DNA of 64,000 nucleotides from Xenophilus aerolatus. Its GTDB lineage: Bacteria > Pseudomonadota > Gammaproteobacteria > Burkholderiales > Burkholderiaceae_C. The DNA lies in the NCBI GenBank assembly GCA_030418545.1, contig QAIB01000001.1, positions 744,001-808,000 of the forward strand. The letters are read 5' to 3'. The notes beneath the pieces were generated by a model. That model did no database searches. It saw only the letters and a list, made by a program, of their open reading frames with translations, and had not been told where the DNA came from. The position numbers were made by a program, and so were the translations under genes. Positions within the stretch are counted from its first letter, which is position 1. The number at the start of each line of letters is the position of its first letter. Shown here one piece after another: positions 15,740 through 26,596 of the stretch.

Positions 15740-16561
15740 ATGAGCAACGCAACCCTGACCCCCGCTGCCGCATCTACCGGCCTCGACGCCCTGGCCGGCC
15801 TGGTGGGCGCCCTGGCCAGTGGCCAGATCCGCGTGGTCGACCTCACGCAGACGCTGACGCCCGAGTTCCCGCAGATCGCGCTGCCGCCCGAGATGGGCCA
15901 GTGCTGGCCCTTCCGCATCGAGGAGGTGTCGCGCTACGACGAGCGCGGCCCGGGCTGGTACTGGAACAACTTCTCCTGCGGCGAGCACACGGGCACGCAC
16001 TTCGATGCGCCCATCCACTGGATCTCCGGCCGCGACCTGCCCAACAACGCGGTGGACACCATCCCCGTGCAGAACTTCGTGGCACCGGCCTGCGTGATCG
16101 ACTGCTCGCCCCAGGTCAAGGACGACCCGGACTACCTGCTGACGCTGGAGGACATCGCCGAGTGGGAGGCCGCGCACGGCCGCATCCCCGCCGGCGCGTG
16201 GGTGCTGATGCGCACCGACTGGTCCAAGCGCACCGACCCCGCCGAGTACCAGAACTTCGACGAGACCGGCCAGCACACGCCCGGCCCCAGCACCGCCGCG
16301 GTGCGCTTCCTGGTGGAAGAACGCGGCGTGCTGGGCTTCGGCTCCGAAGCCATCGGCACCGACGCCGGCCAGGGCTACCACCTGCGCCCGCCGTACCCCT
16401 GCCACTACTACATGCACGGAGCAGGACGCTACGGCCTGCAGTGCCTGTGCAACCTGGACCTGTTGCCGCCCGCGGGTGCGGTGCTGATCTGCCCGCCGCT
16501 GAAGATCGAGAAGGGCAGCGGCAGCCCGTTGCGCGTGCTCGCGCTGGTGGGTTCGGCATGA
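15740..16561 (+). CDS. cyclase-family metal-dependent hydrolase, isatin hydrolase-like
   Basis: 273 residues. The metal-binding signature HTGTHFDAPIH lies at residues 83-93 (His83, His87, Asp89, His93), preceded by VDLTQTLTPEFPQ. This is the cyclase family that includes manganese-dependent isatin hydrolase and kynurenine formamidase. Isatin hydrolase opens isatin to isatinate, a step in aerobic indole-3-acetate breakdown through dioxindole-acetate and isatin. The context of Rieske oxygenase, ligase and Ltp2/DUF35 makes isatin more likely than N-formylkynurenine. A good ribosome site (AAGGAG near 15728) supports the ATG at 15740. It overlaps the next gene by 4 bases. Confidence 0.82.
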   Translation: MSNATLTPAAASTGLDALAGLVGALASGQIRVVDLTQTLTPEFPQIALPPEMGQCWPFRIEEVSRYDERGPGWYWNNFSCGEHTGTHFDAPIHWISGRDLPNNAVDTIPVQNFVAPACVIDCSPQVKDDPDYLLTLEDIAEWEAAHGRIPAGAWVLMRTDWSKRTDPAEYQNFDETGQHTPGPSTAAVRFLVEERGVLGFGSEAIGTDAGQGYHLRPPYPCHYYMHGAGRYGLQCLCNLDLLPPAGAVLICPPLKIEKGSGSPLRVLALVGSA

Positions 16562-17295
16562 ATGCAGTGCACGACCGCGGCGTTGCCGTCGTCACCGGCG
16601 GCAGCGCCGGCATCGGCAAGGCGATCTGCCAGGACCTGCTGGACGGTGGCTGGGAGGTGGTCAGCCTGGCCCGACGGACCGCCGACATCGCGCATGCGCG
16701 TCTGCACAGCGTCGAGGTGGACCTGAGCGACCGCGCCGCCACGGCGCAGGCCGCGGCGTACGTGGCGTCGCGCTGGCAGGTCACCACGGTCGTGCACAAC
16801 GCGGGCGTGATCCGCGCCGCGCTGCTGCCGCAGGTACAGCTGACGGACCTGGATGCACTGGTGGAACTGCACCTGGGCTGTGCCGTGCAGCTGGTGCAGG
16901 CCGCGTTGCCGGCGATGCGTGCCGCGGGCTTCGGGCGCGTGGTGCTGCTGTCGTCGCGCGCCGCGCTCGGCCTGGCCACGCGCACCAGCTATTCGGCGAC
17001 CAAGGCCGGCATGCTGGGCATGGCCCGCACCTGGGCGCTGGAGCTCGGCGGCGAGGGCATCACCGTCAATGTCGTCGCGCCCGGCCCCATCCGCACCGAC
17101 ATGTTCTACGACGTGGTCGAGGCCGGCAGCGACAAGGAGAAGGCGCTCGCGGCCAGCGTGCCGGTCAAGCGCCTCGGCGAGTCCGCCGATGTGGCACGGG
17201 CCGTGCGTTTCTTCGTCGAGCCGGCCAACAGTTTCGTGACGGGGCAGGTGCTGTACGTGTGCGGAGGCACCAGCGTGGGCAGTCTCGCGCTGTGA
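16558..17295 (+). CDS. short-chain dehydrogenase/reductase
   Basis: 245 residues. The cofactor motif VTGGSAGIGKA, HNAG, and the active-site YSATK with an upstream Ser (LLSSRAAL) are all intact, so it is a working classical SDR, in contrast to the fused domain at 14464. It resembles 3-oxoacyl-ACP reductase-type enzymes. The ATG overlaps the preceding stop. It is the last gene of the iorA-led run; a separate promoter follows at 17348. Substrate unknown. Confidence 0.8.
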   Translation: MNAVHDRGVAVVTGGSAGIGKAICQDLLDGGWEVVSLARRTADIAHARLHSVEVDLSDRAATAQAAAYVASRWQVTTVVHNAGVIRAALLPQVQLTDLDALVELHLGCAVQLVQAALPAMRAAGFGRVVLLSSRAALGLATRTSYSATKAGMLGMARTWALELGGEGITVNVVAPGPIRTDMFYDVVEAGSDKEKALAASVPVKRLGESADVARAVRFFVEPANSFVTGQVLYVCGGTSVGSLAL

Positions 17296-17347
17296 ACGTG
17301 CGCCGACGCACCAGATCGCACCCACCACCCGCTTGAGGACAGTCCCC

Positions 17348-17376
17348 TTGTCACCCGTGTTTCCGGTCGCTAGGAT
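17348..17376 (+). promoter_or_regulatory. promoter of the binding-protein/transporter operon
   Basis: TTGTCA (17348-17353, five of six) and TAGGAT (17371-17376, four of six) are 17 bases apart. The expected transcript start falls inside the inverted repeat at 17378-17391. It sits in the 194-base gap between the SDR and the first binding-protein gene. Confidence 0.45.
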
Positions 17377-17377
17377 T

Positions 17378-17391
17378 GTTTAGGACTAAAT
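17378..17391. promoter_or_regulatory. inverted-repeat operator ahead of the transporter operon
   Basis: GTTTAG-GA-CTAAAT, six-base arms with one mismatch at the ends. It is the same sequence class as the reverse complement of 4940-4953, sharing all twelve arm bases. It lies directly after the predicted -10 box, where binding would prevent initiation. A common MarR-type regulator for both transcripts is the simplest reading. Confidence 0.6.
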
Positions 17392-17489
17392 AATTGATAA
17401 GTCATGTGCTGAGGCGAGGGGGCCGCGGACCGCGGCACATCGGCGTCGGCGCTGTTCCGTGCGTTTTCACCCATCAGATGGAGTTCGCC

Positions 17490-18659
17490 ATGATGAAATC
17501 TCGACGTCCCCTGCGCAGCCTCGCTGCCCTGGCCTGTGCCACGCTGCTGGGCGCTGCGGCGCCGGCCGCATTCGCGGCCGACTACAAAGTCGGCTTCATC
17601 ACCTCCCTGTCCGGGCCCGTCTCGTCGCTGGGCATTCCCTATCAGAAGGGCATGGCGGCAGCGCAGGCCTTCAAGGGCGACATCGACGGCAAGAAGGTGC
17701 AGGTGATCCAGCTCGACGATGCGTCGGACCCGAGCACGGCCGCACGCAACGCGCGCAAGCTGATCGACGAGGACAAGGTCGACGTCATCATCGGCACGGC
17801 CGGATCGCCCGGGGCGCTGGCCATCGCCGCCGTGGCACGCGAGACCAGGACGCCGCTGATCTCCATCGCCAACGCCAACCTGCCGGGCGAGGAGGGCGCA
17901 TGGATGGTCACGCTGCCCCAGCCGGCGCCGCTGATGGTCAGCGCGGTGGTCGACCGGATGAAGAAATCCGGCGTGAAGACGGTGGGCTACATCGGCTTTT
18001 CCGATGCCTGGGGTGACCTGGTGTACGACGCTCTGCAGAAGAGCGCCGAGCCGGCCGGGATCAAGGTGGTATCCAACGAGCGCTATGCGCGCGCCGACGC
18101 GTCGGTGACGGGCCAGGTGCTGAAGATCGTGGCGCTGAAGCCGGACGCGGTGCTCACCGGAACCTCGGGCACGCCCGGCGCGCTGCCCTACCTGGCGCTG
18201 GCCGAGCGCGGCTACAAGGGCCAGATCTACGGCATGCATGCGCTGATCAACCCCGACTTCGTGCGCGTGGGCGGCGCGGCGGTCGAGGGCCTGCTGGCAC
18301 CCACCGGCCCCGTGATCGTGGCCGAGCAGCTGCCGGCCGACAACCCGATCCGCAAGGTCTCGATGGACTTCCGCGCCGCCTACCAGAAGGCCAACGGCGC
18401 CGCGCCCACCGATGCCTTCTCCGCCTACAGCTTCGATGCCTGGCTGATCTTCCTGGATGCGGCCAAGCGCGCCTCGGCGAAGGCCGAGCCGGGCACGCCG
18501 CAGTTCCGCGTCGTCCTGCGCGACGCCATCACCAGCACGAAGGAGCTGGCGGGCACGCACAGCGTCTACAACTTCAAGCCCAACGACCGCTACGGCTCGG
18601 ACGAACGCTCGCGCGTGGTGGTCAGGCTCGAGAAGGGCCAGTGGAAGCTCGTGCCCTGA
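17490..18659 (+). CDS. branched-chain amino acid-type ABC transporter substrate-binding protein (1)
   Basis: 389 residues with a Sec signal peptide (RR..., hydrophobic ALACATLLGAAA, AFA-A cleavage near residue 30), then a Leu/Ile/Val-binding-protein fold starting YKVGFITSLSGPVSSLG. GGAG at 17480-17483 fits the ATG at 17490, not the in-frame ATG at 17478. It is one of three related binding proteins (also 18778 and 21786). It and the second share a long identical stretch around VAEQLPADNPIRK and the same last residues. The family binds amino acids or aromatic acids in the periplasm; with the surrounding catabolic genes an indole or aromatic acid is likely. First gene after the 17348 promoter. 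Confidence 0.88.
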   Translation: MMKSRRPLRSLAALACATLLGAAAPAAFAADYKVGFITSLSGPVSSLGIPYQKGMAAAQAFKGDIDGKKVQVIQLDDASDPSTAARNARKLIDEDKVDVIIGTAGSPGALAIAAVARETRTPLISIANANLPGEEGAWMVTLPQPAPLMVSAVVDRMKKSGVKTVGYIGFSDAWGDLVYDALQKSAEPAGIKVVSNERYARADASVTGQVLKIVALKPDAVLTGTSGTPGALPYLALAERGYKGQIYGMHALINPDFVRVGGAAVEGLLAPTGPVIVAEQLPADNPIRKVSMDFRAAYQKANGAAPTDAFSAYSFDAWLIFLDAAKRASAKAEPGTPQFRVVLRDAITSTKELAGTHSVYNFKPNDRYGSDERSRVVVRLEKGQWKLVP

Positions 18660-18777
18660 GGCACACAGCGCACTGCACTGCATGCCGGCAGCGCGCGTAC
18701 CTCGCCGTGATGGCCTGAGTGCCGCGCTCCCAGGTCCCGGTCTTCCTTTTCATTTCCTTCTTCCGGAGTTTTTGCCG

Positions 18778-19923
18778 ATGGCCTCTCTGCTGCTTCGTCC
18801 CCTCGCCCTGCTGGCCGCCTCGGCCTTTGCGGTCGGTGCCTTGGCCGCCGACCTCAAGGTGGGCGTCATCAGCTCGCTCTCCGGCCCGGTGTCGGCGCTG
18901 GGCATCCCCTACGAGAAAGGCATCCGCGCCGCCCACGCGCAGATGCCCACCGTTGCCGGTCGCAAGGTCGAGCTGATCGTGCTGGACGATGCGTCGGACC
19001 CGACGACGGCCGGCCGCAATGCCCGCAAGCTTGTGACGGAAGACAAGGTGGACGTGCTCATCGGCACCTCGGGTGTCCCGGGCGCCATGGCCATCGCCGC
19101 GGTGGCGCGCGAAATGAACGTGCCGCTGATCTCGCCCACGCCGGTCTCCTTGCCCGGCGCCGAGAACGGCTGGACGGTGTCGGTGTCGCAACCCTTCGAG
19201 CTGATGGTCGCGGCCGTGGTGGACAAGATGAAGGCCGCGGGCGTGAAGACGGTGGCCTTCATCGGCTTTTCCGATGCGCTGGGCGACCTGGCCTACGACT
19301 CGCTGGTCAAGAGCGCCGACGCGGCCGGCATCAAGGTGGTGGCCAACGAGCGCTATGCGCGCACCGACAGCTCGGTGGCTGGGCAGGTGCTCAAGATCGT
19401 GGCCCAGCGTCCCGATGCGGTGTTCGCCGGCAACTCCGGCACGCCGGGCGCGCTGCCCTACCTGGCGCTGGCCGAGCGCAACTACAAGGGCCGCATCTAC
19501 GGCACGCACGGCTTGATCAACGCCGATTTCGTGCGCGTGGGCGGCAAGGCCATCGAGGGCCTGGAAGTGCCCAGCGGTCCGGTGCTGGTGGCCGAGCAAC
19601 TGCCGGCCGACAACCCGATCCGCAAGGTGTCGATGGACTTCCGGGCCGCCTACCAGAAGGCCAACGGCGCAGCGCCGGTCGATGCCTTCTCGTCGTACAC
19701 CTACGACGCCTACCTGCTGCTCGCCAATGCCGCAGCGCGCGCCAAGGGCGAGCCTGGCACCCAGGCCTACCGCCAGTCGCTCAAGGATGCCATCGTCGCG
19801 ACGCGCGAGCTGGTGGGCACGCATGGAATCTACAACTTCACGCCCGACAGCCGCTACGGCTCGGACAAGCGCGCGGTGGTGATCGTGCGCATGGACAAGG
19901 GTCAGTGGAAGCTGGTGCCCTGA
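18778..19923 (+). CDS. branched-chain amino acid-type ABC transporter substrate-binding protein (2)
   Basis: 381 residues with a signal peptide (MASLLLRPLALLAASAFAV, cleavage at ALA-A) and the fold-typical opening LKVGVISSLSGPVSALG. GGAG at 18765-18768 supports the ATG. It is clearly a paralogue of the protein at 17490: the segment DDASDP, the run VAEQLPADNPIRKVSMDF and the C terminus KGQWKLVP are shared. Tandem copies may bind related ligands (for example indole-3-acetate and another auxin or intermediate). It is followed at 38 bases by the second Rieske pair. Confidence 0.88.
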   Translation: MASLLLRPLALLAASAFAVGALAADLKVGVISSLSGPVSALGIPYEKGIRAAHAQMPTVAGRKVELIVLDDASDPTTAGRNARKLVTEDKVDVLIGTSGVPGAMAIAAVAREMNVPLISPTPVSLPGAENGWTVSVSQPFELMVAAVVDKMKAAGVKTVAFIGFSDALGDLAYDSLVKSADAAGIKVVANERYARTDSSVAGQVLKIVAQRPDAVFAGNSGTPGALPYLALAERNYKGRIYGTHGLINADFVRVGGKAIEGLEVPSGPVLVAEQLPADNPIRKVSMDFRAAYQKANGAAPVDAFSSYTYDAYLLLANAAARAKGEPGTQAYRQSLKDAIVATRELVGTHGIYNFTPDSRYGSDKRAVVIVRMDKGQWKLVP

Positions 19924-19960
19924 ACGCCCACGCGCCCGACCCGCTGCACGGCCCCACGCC

Positions 19961-21277
19961 ATGACCACGCGCTTTCGCAACGACCCGGCCGCCCTCCAGG
20001 CGCTGGTGCAGGAACAGCGGGTGCACCGCGACCTGTACCTGAGCCAGGAACTCTTCGAGCTGGAAGAGGACCGCTTCTTCGCCCGCACCTGGCAGTTCGC
20101 CGGCCATGCGAGCGAGGTGCCCGCCGCGGGCGATTACTGCACGCGGGAGATTGCCGGCCGCCCGCTGCTGATGGTGCGGCAGGCCGACGGCGGCGTGGGC
20201 GTCTTCTACAACCGCTGCGCGCACAAGGGCGCGCAACTGGTGACCGAGGCGCATGGCAACACCGGCCGCTTCTTCCGCTGCCCCTACCACGCCTGGACCT
20301 ACAAACTGGACGGCGCGCCGCTCGCCCTGCCGCTGAAGGCCGGCTACGAAGGCACGGGCCTGGCGCAATGCGAGTCGGGCCAGGGGCTGCAACCGGTGGC
20401 CGGCGTGGCCGTGTATCGCGACTTCGTGTTCGTGCGGCTGGCGAAAGACGGCCCGGGCTTCGACGAGTACTTCGGCGACGTCCTGCACGTGATCGACAAC
20501 ATGGTGGATCGCTCCCCCGAGGGCCGGCTCACCGTGGCGGGCGGCGTGCTGCGCAACGTCATCCACTGCAACTGGAAGATGTACCTGGAGAACATCAACG
20601 ACACGGTGCATCCCATGTCCACCCACGAGTCGGCCACGCAGGCGGCCGATGCACTGTGGAAGGGCCAGCCCGCCGATGCCCCGAAGCCCATGGCGATGGA
20701 GCAGATCCTGCCCTTCGGCTCGGGCTACGACTTCTTCGACCGCATGGGCGGTCGCGTGTACCCCAACGGCCACAGCGTGCTGGGCACGCGCTTCAGCATC
20801 CATTCGAGCTACGCGCAGTTGCAGGACTACGAGGACGGGCTGCGCAGCGCCCTGGGCGAAGAGCGTGCCAACGAGGTGCTGCAACGTTCGCCGCAGAACG
20901 CGGTGCTCTTCCCCAGCCTGTCGGTGAAGGGCTCGCCGCAGGCCATCCGCGTGATCCGGCCGCTGGCCGCCGACCGCACGTTGGTGGAAGCCTGGAGCTT
21001 TCGTGCCGAGGGCGCGCCCGAGCTGCTGCTGCAGCGTTCGATGGGCTACAACCGCCTGGTCTTCTCGCCCATGTCCGTGGTGGCCCATGACGACGTGCAC
21101 CTGTTCGAGAGCATGCAGCAGGGGCTGCGCGGCGAGGGCAACGAATGGGTCAGCCTGCACCGCGGCTTCGTGCCCGGCGAGCGCGACGACGCGGTGGAAG
21201 AGACCAGCGGCACCGACGAGCGCCTGATGCGCAACCAGTTCCGGGCCTGGGCGAAGTGGATGGGAGAGGGCGCATGA
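19961..21277 (+). CDS. Rieske aromatic ring-hydroxylating oxygenase, alpha subunit (second pair)
   Basis: 438 residues. Rieske ligands Cys86, His88, Cys107 and His110, bridging Asp214 and iron ligands His217 and His222 (NINDTVHPMSTH) are all present. The order of segments matches the first alpha subunit throughout, so the two pairs arose by duplication or parallel recruitment. No reductase lies next to this pair; it probably uses the one at 8758. It may act on a different indole or on a downstream aromatic intermediate. Confidence 0.88.
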   Translation: MTTRFRNDPAALQALVQEQRVHRDLYLSQELFELEEDRFFARTWQFAGHASEVPAAGDYCTREIAGRPLLMVRQADGGVGVFYNRCAHKGAQLVTEAHGNTGRFFRCPYHAWTYKLDGAPLALPLKAGYEGTGLAQCESGQGLQPVAGVAVYRDFVFVRLAKDGPGFDEYFGDVLHVIDNMVDRSPEGRLTVAGGVLRNVIHCNWKMYLENINDTVHPMSTHESATQAADALWKGQPADAPKPMAMEQILPFGSGYDFFDRMGGRVYPNGHSVLGTRFSIHSSYAQLQDYEDGLRSALGEERANEVLQRSPQNAVLFPSLSVKGSPQAIRVIRPLAADRTLVEAWSFRAEGAPELLLQRSMGYNRLVFSPMSVVAHDDVHLFESMQQGLRGEGNEWVSLHRGFVPGERDDAVEETSGTDERLMRNQFRAWAKWMGEGA

Positions 21278-21753
21278 CGCTTTCCGCCGAAGACTTCGTC
21301 CTCCACGAGGCCGAGCTGATCGACGACCGCCGCTGGGACGACTGGCTTGCCCTGTTCGCCCCGGACGGTCGCTACTGGATCCCGCTCCAGGGCGCGGCGC
21401 AGGCCGATGCCGACAGCCACAACGCGCTCGCACTGGAAGACCGCATGCTGCTCGAGCTGCGCGTCAAGCGCCTGCACAGCCCGCGCGCCCATTCGCAGCA
21501 TCCGGCCAGCCGCTGCCAGCATGTGTTGCAGACCGCGCGCCGTCTGGCGGCGTTGCCGGGCGACGGCGGGATCGTCCGCCTGCGCACCGCCTTCGTCTAC
21601 ATCGAGGTCCGCGGCCCGCAGCAGGTGCTGCTTGCCGGCCATTGCGTGCACACGCTGGTGCCGGGCGGGCCGCTCGGATGGCTGATCCGCGAGAAGCGCG
21701 TCAACCTGCTCGATGCGGACCAGCCCTTGCCAGCCATCCAGTTGTTCGTCTAG
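21274..21753 (+). CDS. aromatic ring-hydroxylating dioxygenase, beta subunit (second pair)
   Basis: 159 residues, the same fold and motifs as the first beta subunit (EDFVLHEAELIDDRRWDDW, GRYWIPLQ, SRCQHVLQ, and a shared ending PAIQLFV against PAVQLFL). The ATG at 21274 overlaps the alpha stop (ATGA) and has GGGAGAGGG just upstream. Structural partner of the alpha subunit at 19961. Confidence 0.88.
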   Translation: MTLSAEDFVLHEAELIDDRRWDDWLALFAPDGRYWIPLQGAAQADADSHNALALEDRMLLELRVKRLHSPRAHSQHPASRCQHVLQTARRLAALPGDGGIVRLRTAFVYIEVRGPQQVLLAGHCVHTLVPGGPLGWLIREKRVNLLDADQPLPAIQLFV

Positions 21754-21785
21754 TCCATTCCCTTCCTCCAACCAGGAGTGCTCCC

Positions 21786-22955
21786 ATGAAGAAGATGCTG
21801 ATGTCCCTCGGCCGTGGTGTGCTGGCCGCCGGCGCGCTAGCCGCGGCCGCCGTGGCCGCCCAGGCCGCCGACCTCAAGGTCGGCCTGAGCGTGTCGCTGT
21901 CCGGCCCGAACTCCTCGTTGGGCGTGCCCTACGCCAAGGGCATGCAGGCCGCGCTGGCCTACAAGGGCGAGATCGCGGGCCGCAAGGTGCAGCTCATCGT
22001 GCTGGACGACGGCTCCGATCCGACGACCGCGGGCCGCAATGCCCGCAAGCTGGTGGAGGAAGACAAGGTCGATGTGCTGATGGGCACTTCGGGCGTCCCC
22101 GCCGCCATCGCCATGGCGCAGGTGGGCCGCGATGCCAACGTGCCGATGATCGGCCTCACGCCCATCCTCCTGAACCCGGCCGACAACGCCTGGGTGATGA
22201 CGGTGGCGCAGCCCACGCAGCTGATGATCGACGCCGTGGTGCAGCGCATGAAGAAGGACGGCGTGCGCACCGTGGGCTACATCGGCTTCTCCGATGCCTG
22301 GGGCGACCTGGTCTACACCGCACTCAACAAGGCCGCGGCCGACGCCGGCATCCAGGTGCTGGGCAACGAGCGCTACGCGCGTTCGGACCAGTCGGTGACC
22401 GGCCAGGTGCTCAAGCTGCTGGCCATGCGCCCGGACGCGGTGATGACCGGCGGCGCCGGCACGCCGGGCGCCTTGCCCTTCCTGGCCCTGGCCGACCGCG
22501 GCTTCAAGGGCAAGGTCTACGGGCAGCACGGCCTGATCAACCCCGACTTCGTGCGCGTCGTGGGCGCGGCCGGGCAGGGCGCACTCATGCCCACCGGCCC
22601 GGTCATCGTGGCCGAGCAGCTGCCTGCCGACCATCCCACCCGCAAGATGGGCCTGGCCTTCCGGGAGGTGTTCCAGAAGGTCAACAACGCAGCGACGAGC
22701 GATGCCTTCTCGGCCTATTCCTTCGATGGCTGGCTGGTGTTCGCCGATGCCGCCCAGCGCGTGCTGTCGGCCGGCAAGGCCGAGCCGGGCACGCCCGAGT
22801 TCAGGCTGGCCCTTCGCGACGCCATCTTCAGCACGCGGGAGGTGGTGGGCACGCACGGCGTCTACAACTTCAAGCCCGGCGACCTGTACGGCGTCGACGA
22901 GCGCGCCCGCGTGATCGTCACGCTCGACAAGGGCCAGTGGAAGCTGGCGCCCTGA
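21786..22955 (+). CDS. branched-chain amino acid-type ABC transporter substrate-binding protein (3)
   Basis: 389 residues with a signal peptide (MKKMLMSLGRGVLAAGALAAA, AQA-A cleavage) and an LKVGLSVSLSGPNSSLG opening. AGGAG at 21773-21777 sits 8 bases before the ATG. It is the most divergent of the three paralogues but keeps DDGSDPTTAGRNARKL, VIVAEQLPAD and the ending KGQWKLAP. It is the copy closest to the permease genes and may be the cognate subunit of the transporter that follows at 23020-26596. Confidence 0.88.
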   Translation: MKKMLMSLGRGVLAAGALAAAAVAAQAADLKVGLSVSLSGPNSSLGVPYAKGMQAALAYKGEIAGRKVQLIVLDDGSDPTTAGRNARKLVEEDKVDVLMGTSGVPAAIAMAQVGRDANVPMIGLTPILLNPADNAWVMTVAQPTQLMIDAVVQRMKKDGVRTVGYIGFSDAWGDLVYTALNKAAADAGIQVLGNERYARSDQSVTGQVLKLLAMRPDAVMTGGAGTPGALPFLALADRGFKGKVYGQHGLINPDFVRVVGAAGQGALMPTGPVIVAEQLPADHPTRKMGLAFREVFQKVNNAATSDAFSAYSFDGWLVFADAAQRVLSAGKAEPGTPEFRLALRDAIFSTREVVGTHGVYNFKPGDLYGVDERARVIVTLDKGQWKLAP

Positions 22956-23019
22956 GCGGCGCGAAGGGAGCGCAACGCATGTTGAACAACGACGCCACCG
23001 AACGAAGGACCCCACGACC

Positions 23020-24071
<1,052 letters not shown>

Positions 24072-24075
<4 letters not shown>

Positions 24076-25855
24076 AGCGCGGCACTTCCGCCATCCTCAT
24101 CGCCGCCGTGGTCGTCGTGCTGGCCCTGGTGCCCGCGGTGGCCGGCAGCTTCACCGTCTCGCTGCTCAACGACATCGGCATCGGTGCGCTGGTGGCGCTC
24201 GGCCTGGTGCTGCTCACCGGCGTGGGCGGTGCCACGTCCTTCGGGCAGGCGGCCTTCGTCGGCATCGCGGCCTATTCGACGGCCTGGCTCACGACCGCCC
24301 AGGGCCTGTCGCCGTGGATCGGGCTGCCCTTCGCGCTGCTGCTCACGGGCCTGTCGGCGCTGGCCATCGGCGCGCTGACGCTGCGGCTGGGCGGCCACTT
24401 CCTGCCCCTGTCGACCATCGCCTGGGGCCTGTCGATCGCGCTGCTCTTCGGCAACGTGGATGGACTGGGGCGGCACACGGGGCTGTCCAACATCCCGCCC
24501 TTGCGCATCGGCAGCTGGGCGCTGTCGGACCCGCGCTCCATCTACTACCTGATCTGGGCCATCGTGGGCCTGGCCTGCCTGTTCAGCCACAACCTGCTGA
24601 ACTCGCGCCCGGGGCGTGCCATCCGCGGGCTGCGCGGGGGCGCCACCCTGCTGGCCAGCGTGGGCGCCGATGCCTACCGCGTGAAGCTCACGCTGTTCGT
24701 GACGGCGGCGCTGTTCGCCGGGCTGGCGGGCTGGCTGTACGCGCACATGAACCGGTTCGTCAGCCCTTCGCCCTTCGACGTGCGCGCCAGCATCGAGTAC
24801 CTGCTGATGGCCGTGGCCGGCGGCCTGGGCAGCCTGGCCGGTGCCCTGGTGGGAGCCGCCCTGGTGCTGGTGCTCAAGAACGTGCTGCAGGACGTGCTGC
24901 CGCTGGTCACGCAGTGGGCCGGCCAACTCGAGGCGGTGACCTTCGCGGCCCTGTTCATCGCGCTGCTGCACTTCGCCCGCGGCGGGGTGATGGGCTTCGT
25001 GCGGCGCTGGCGTCTGCGCGGCGGCGCGGCGGTGCGTGGCGCCGTGGCGGCGCCGCTCACGCCGGTCGAGCCGCTCCCGCAGCGCGCCATGCCCGCCCGC
25101 GGCACGCCGCTGCTGTCGGTGCAGGGGGCGGTCAAGCGCTTCGGCGGGCTGGTGGCCGTCAACGACGTGAGCTTCGACGTGCAGGCCGGCGAGATCGTCG
25201 GACTGATCGGGCCCAACGGCGCCGGTAAGTCGACCATGTTCAACCTGCTGACGCGGACCGCGCAGATGACCGCCGGCCGGGTGCAGTTCCTGGGGCAGGA
25301 CATCACCGGCATGCGCCAGCGCGACGTCGCGCGGCTCGGCTTGGCGCGGACCTTCCAGCACGTGAAGCTGCGGCCGCACATGAGCCTGCTGGACAACGTG
25401 GCCCTGGGCGCCCACGCGCGCGCGGCCGCCGGCGTGCTGCGTGCCGGCCTGCGCCTGGACCGCCAGGAAGAGCGCCAGATCCTCCAGGAGGCCCAGCGCC
25501 AGCTGGAGCGCATCGGCCTGGGCGATCGTGCCCACGAGATGGCCGGGGCGCTGCCGCTGGGCACCCAGCGCATCCTGGAGATCGCCCGCGCGCTGGCGGC
25601 CGACCCCGTGCTGCTGGTGCTGGACGAGCCGGCCGCGGGCCTGCGGCGCAAGGAGAAGATGGCCTTGGGCGAGCTGCTGCGCAAGCTTCGCGATGAGGGC
25701 GTGACCATCCTCATCGTGGAACATGACATGGACTTCGTGATGAAGCTGGTGGACCGGCTCGTGGTGATGAACTTCGGCGCCAAGCTCGTCGAAGGTGTCC
25801 CGGCCGCAGTGCGCGCCGACGAGCGGGTCCAGGCCGCCTACCTCGGGAGCACGGT

Positions 25856-25859
<4 letters not shown>
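24072..25859 (+). CDS. LivM-LivG fusion: ABC permease joined to ATPase
   Basis: 595 residues. Residues ~1-320 are a LivM-type permease with repeated membrane segments and a [20 protein letters not shown] loop. After a Pro/Ala-rich linker near 325-350 comes a LivG-type ATPase: Walker [11 protein letters not shown]-loop region [18 protein letters not shown], Walker [11 protein letters not shown] and the switch [17 protein letters not shown]. The ABC signature reads LPLGTQ instead of LSGGQ, a variant known in LivG-like ATPases. The fusion gives one polypeptide carrying channel and motor, and the subunit LivF follows. Confidence 0.88.

Positions 25860-26582
<723 letters not shown>

Positions 26583-26596
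<14 letters not shown>

Noticed and set aside
17296-17347. Search for a terminator after the SDR at 16558
   Set aside because: No stem followed by T residues was found; read-through into the transporter operon is possible.
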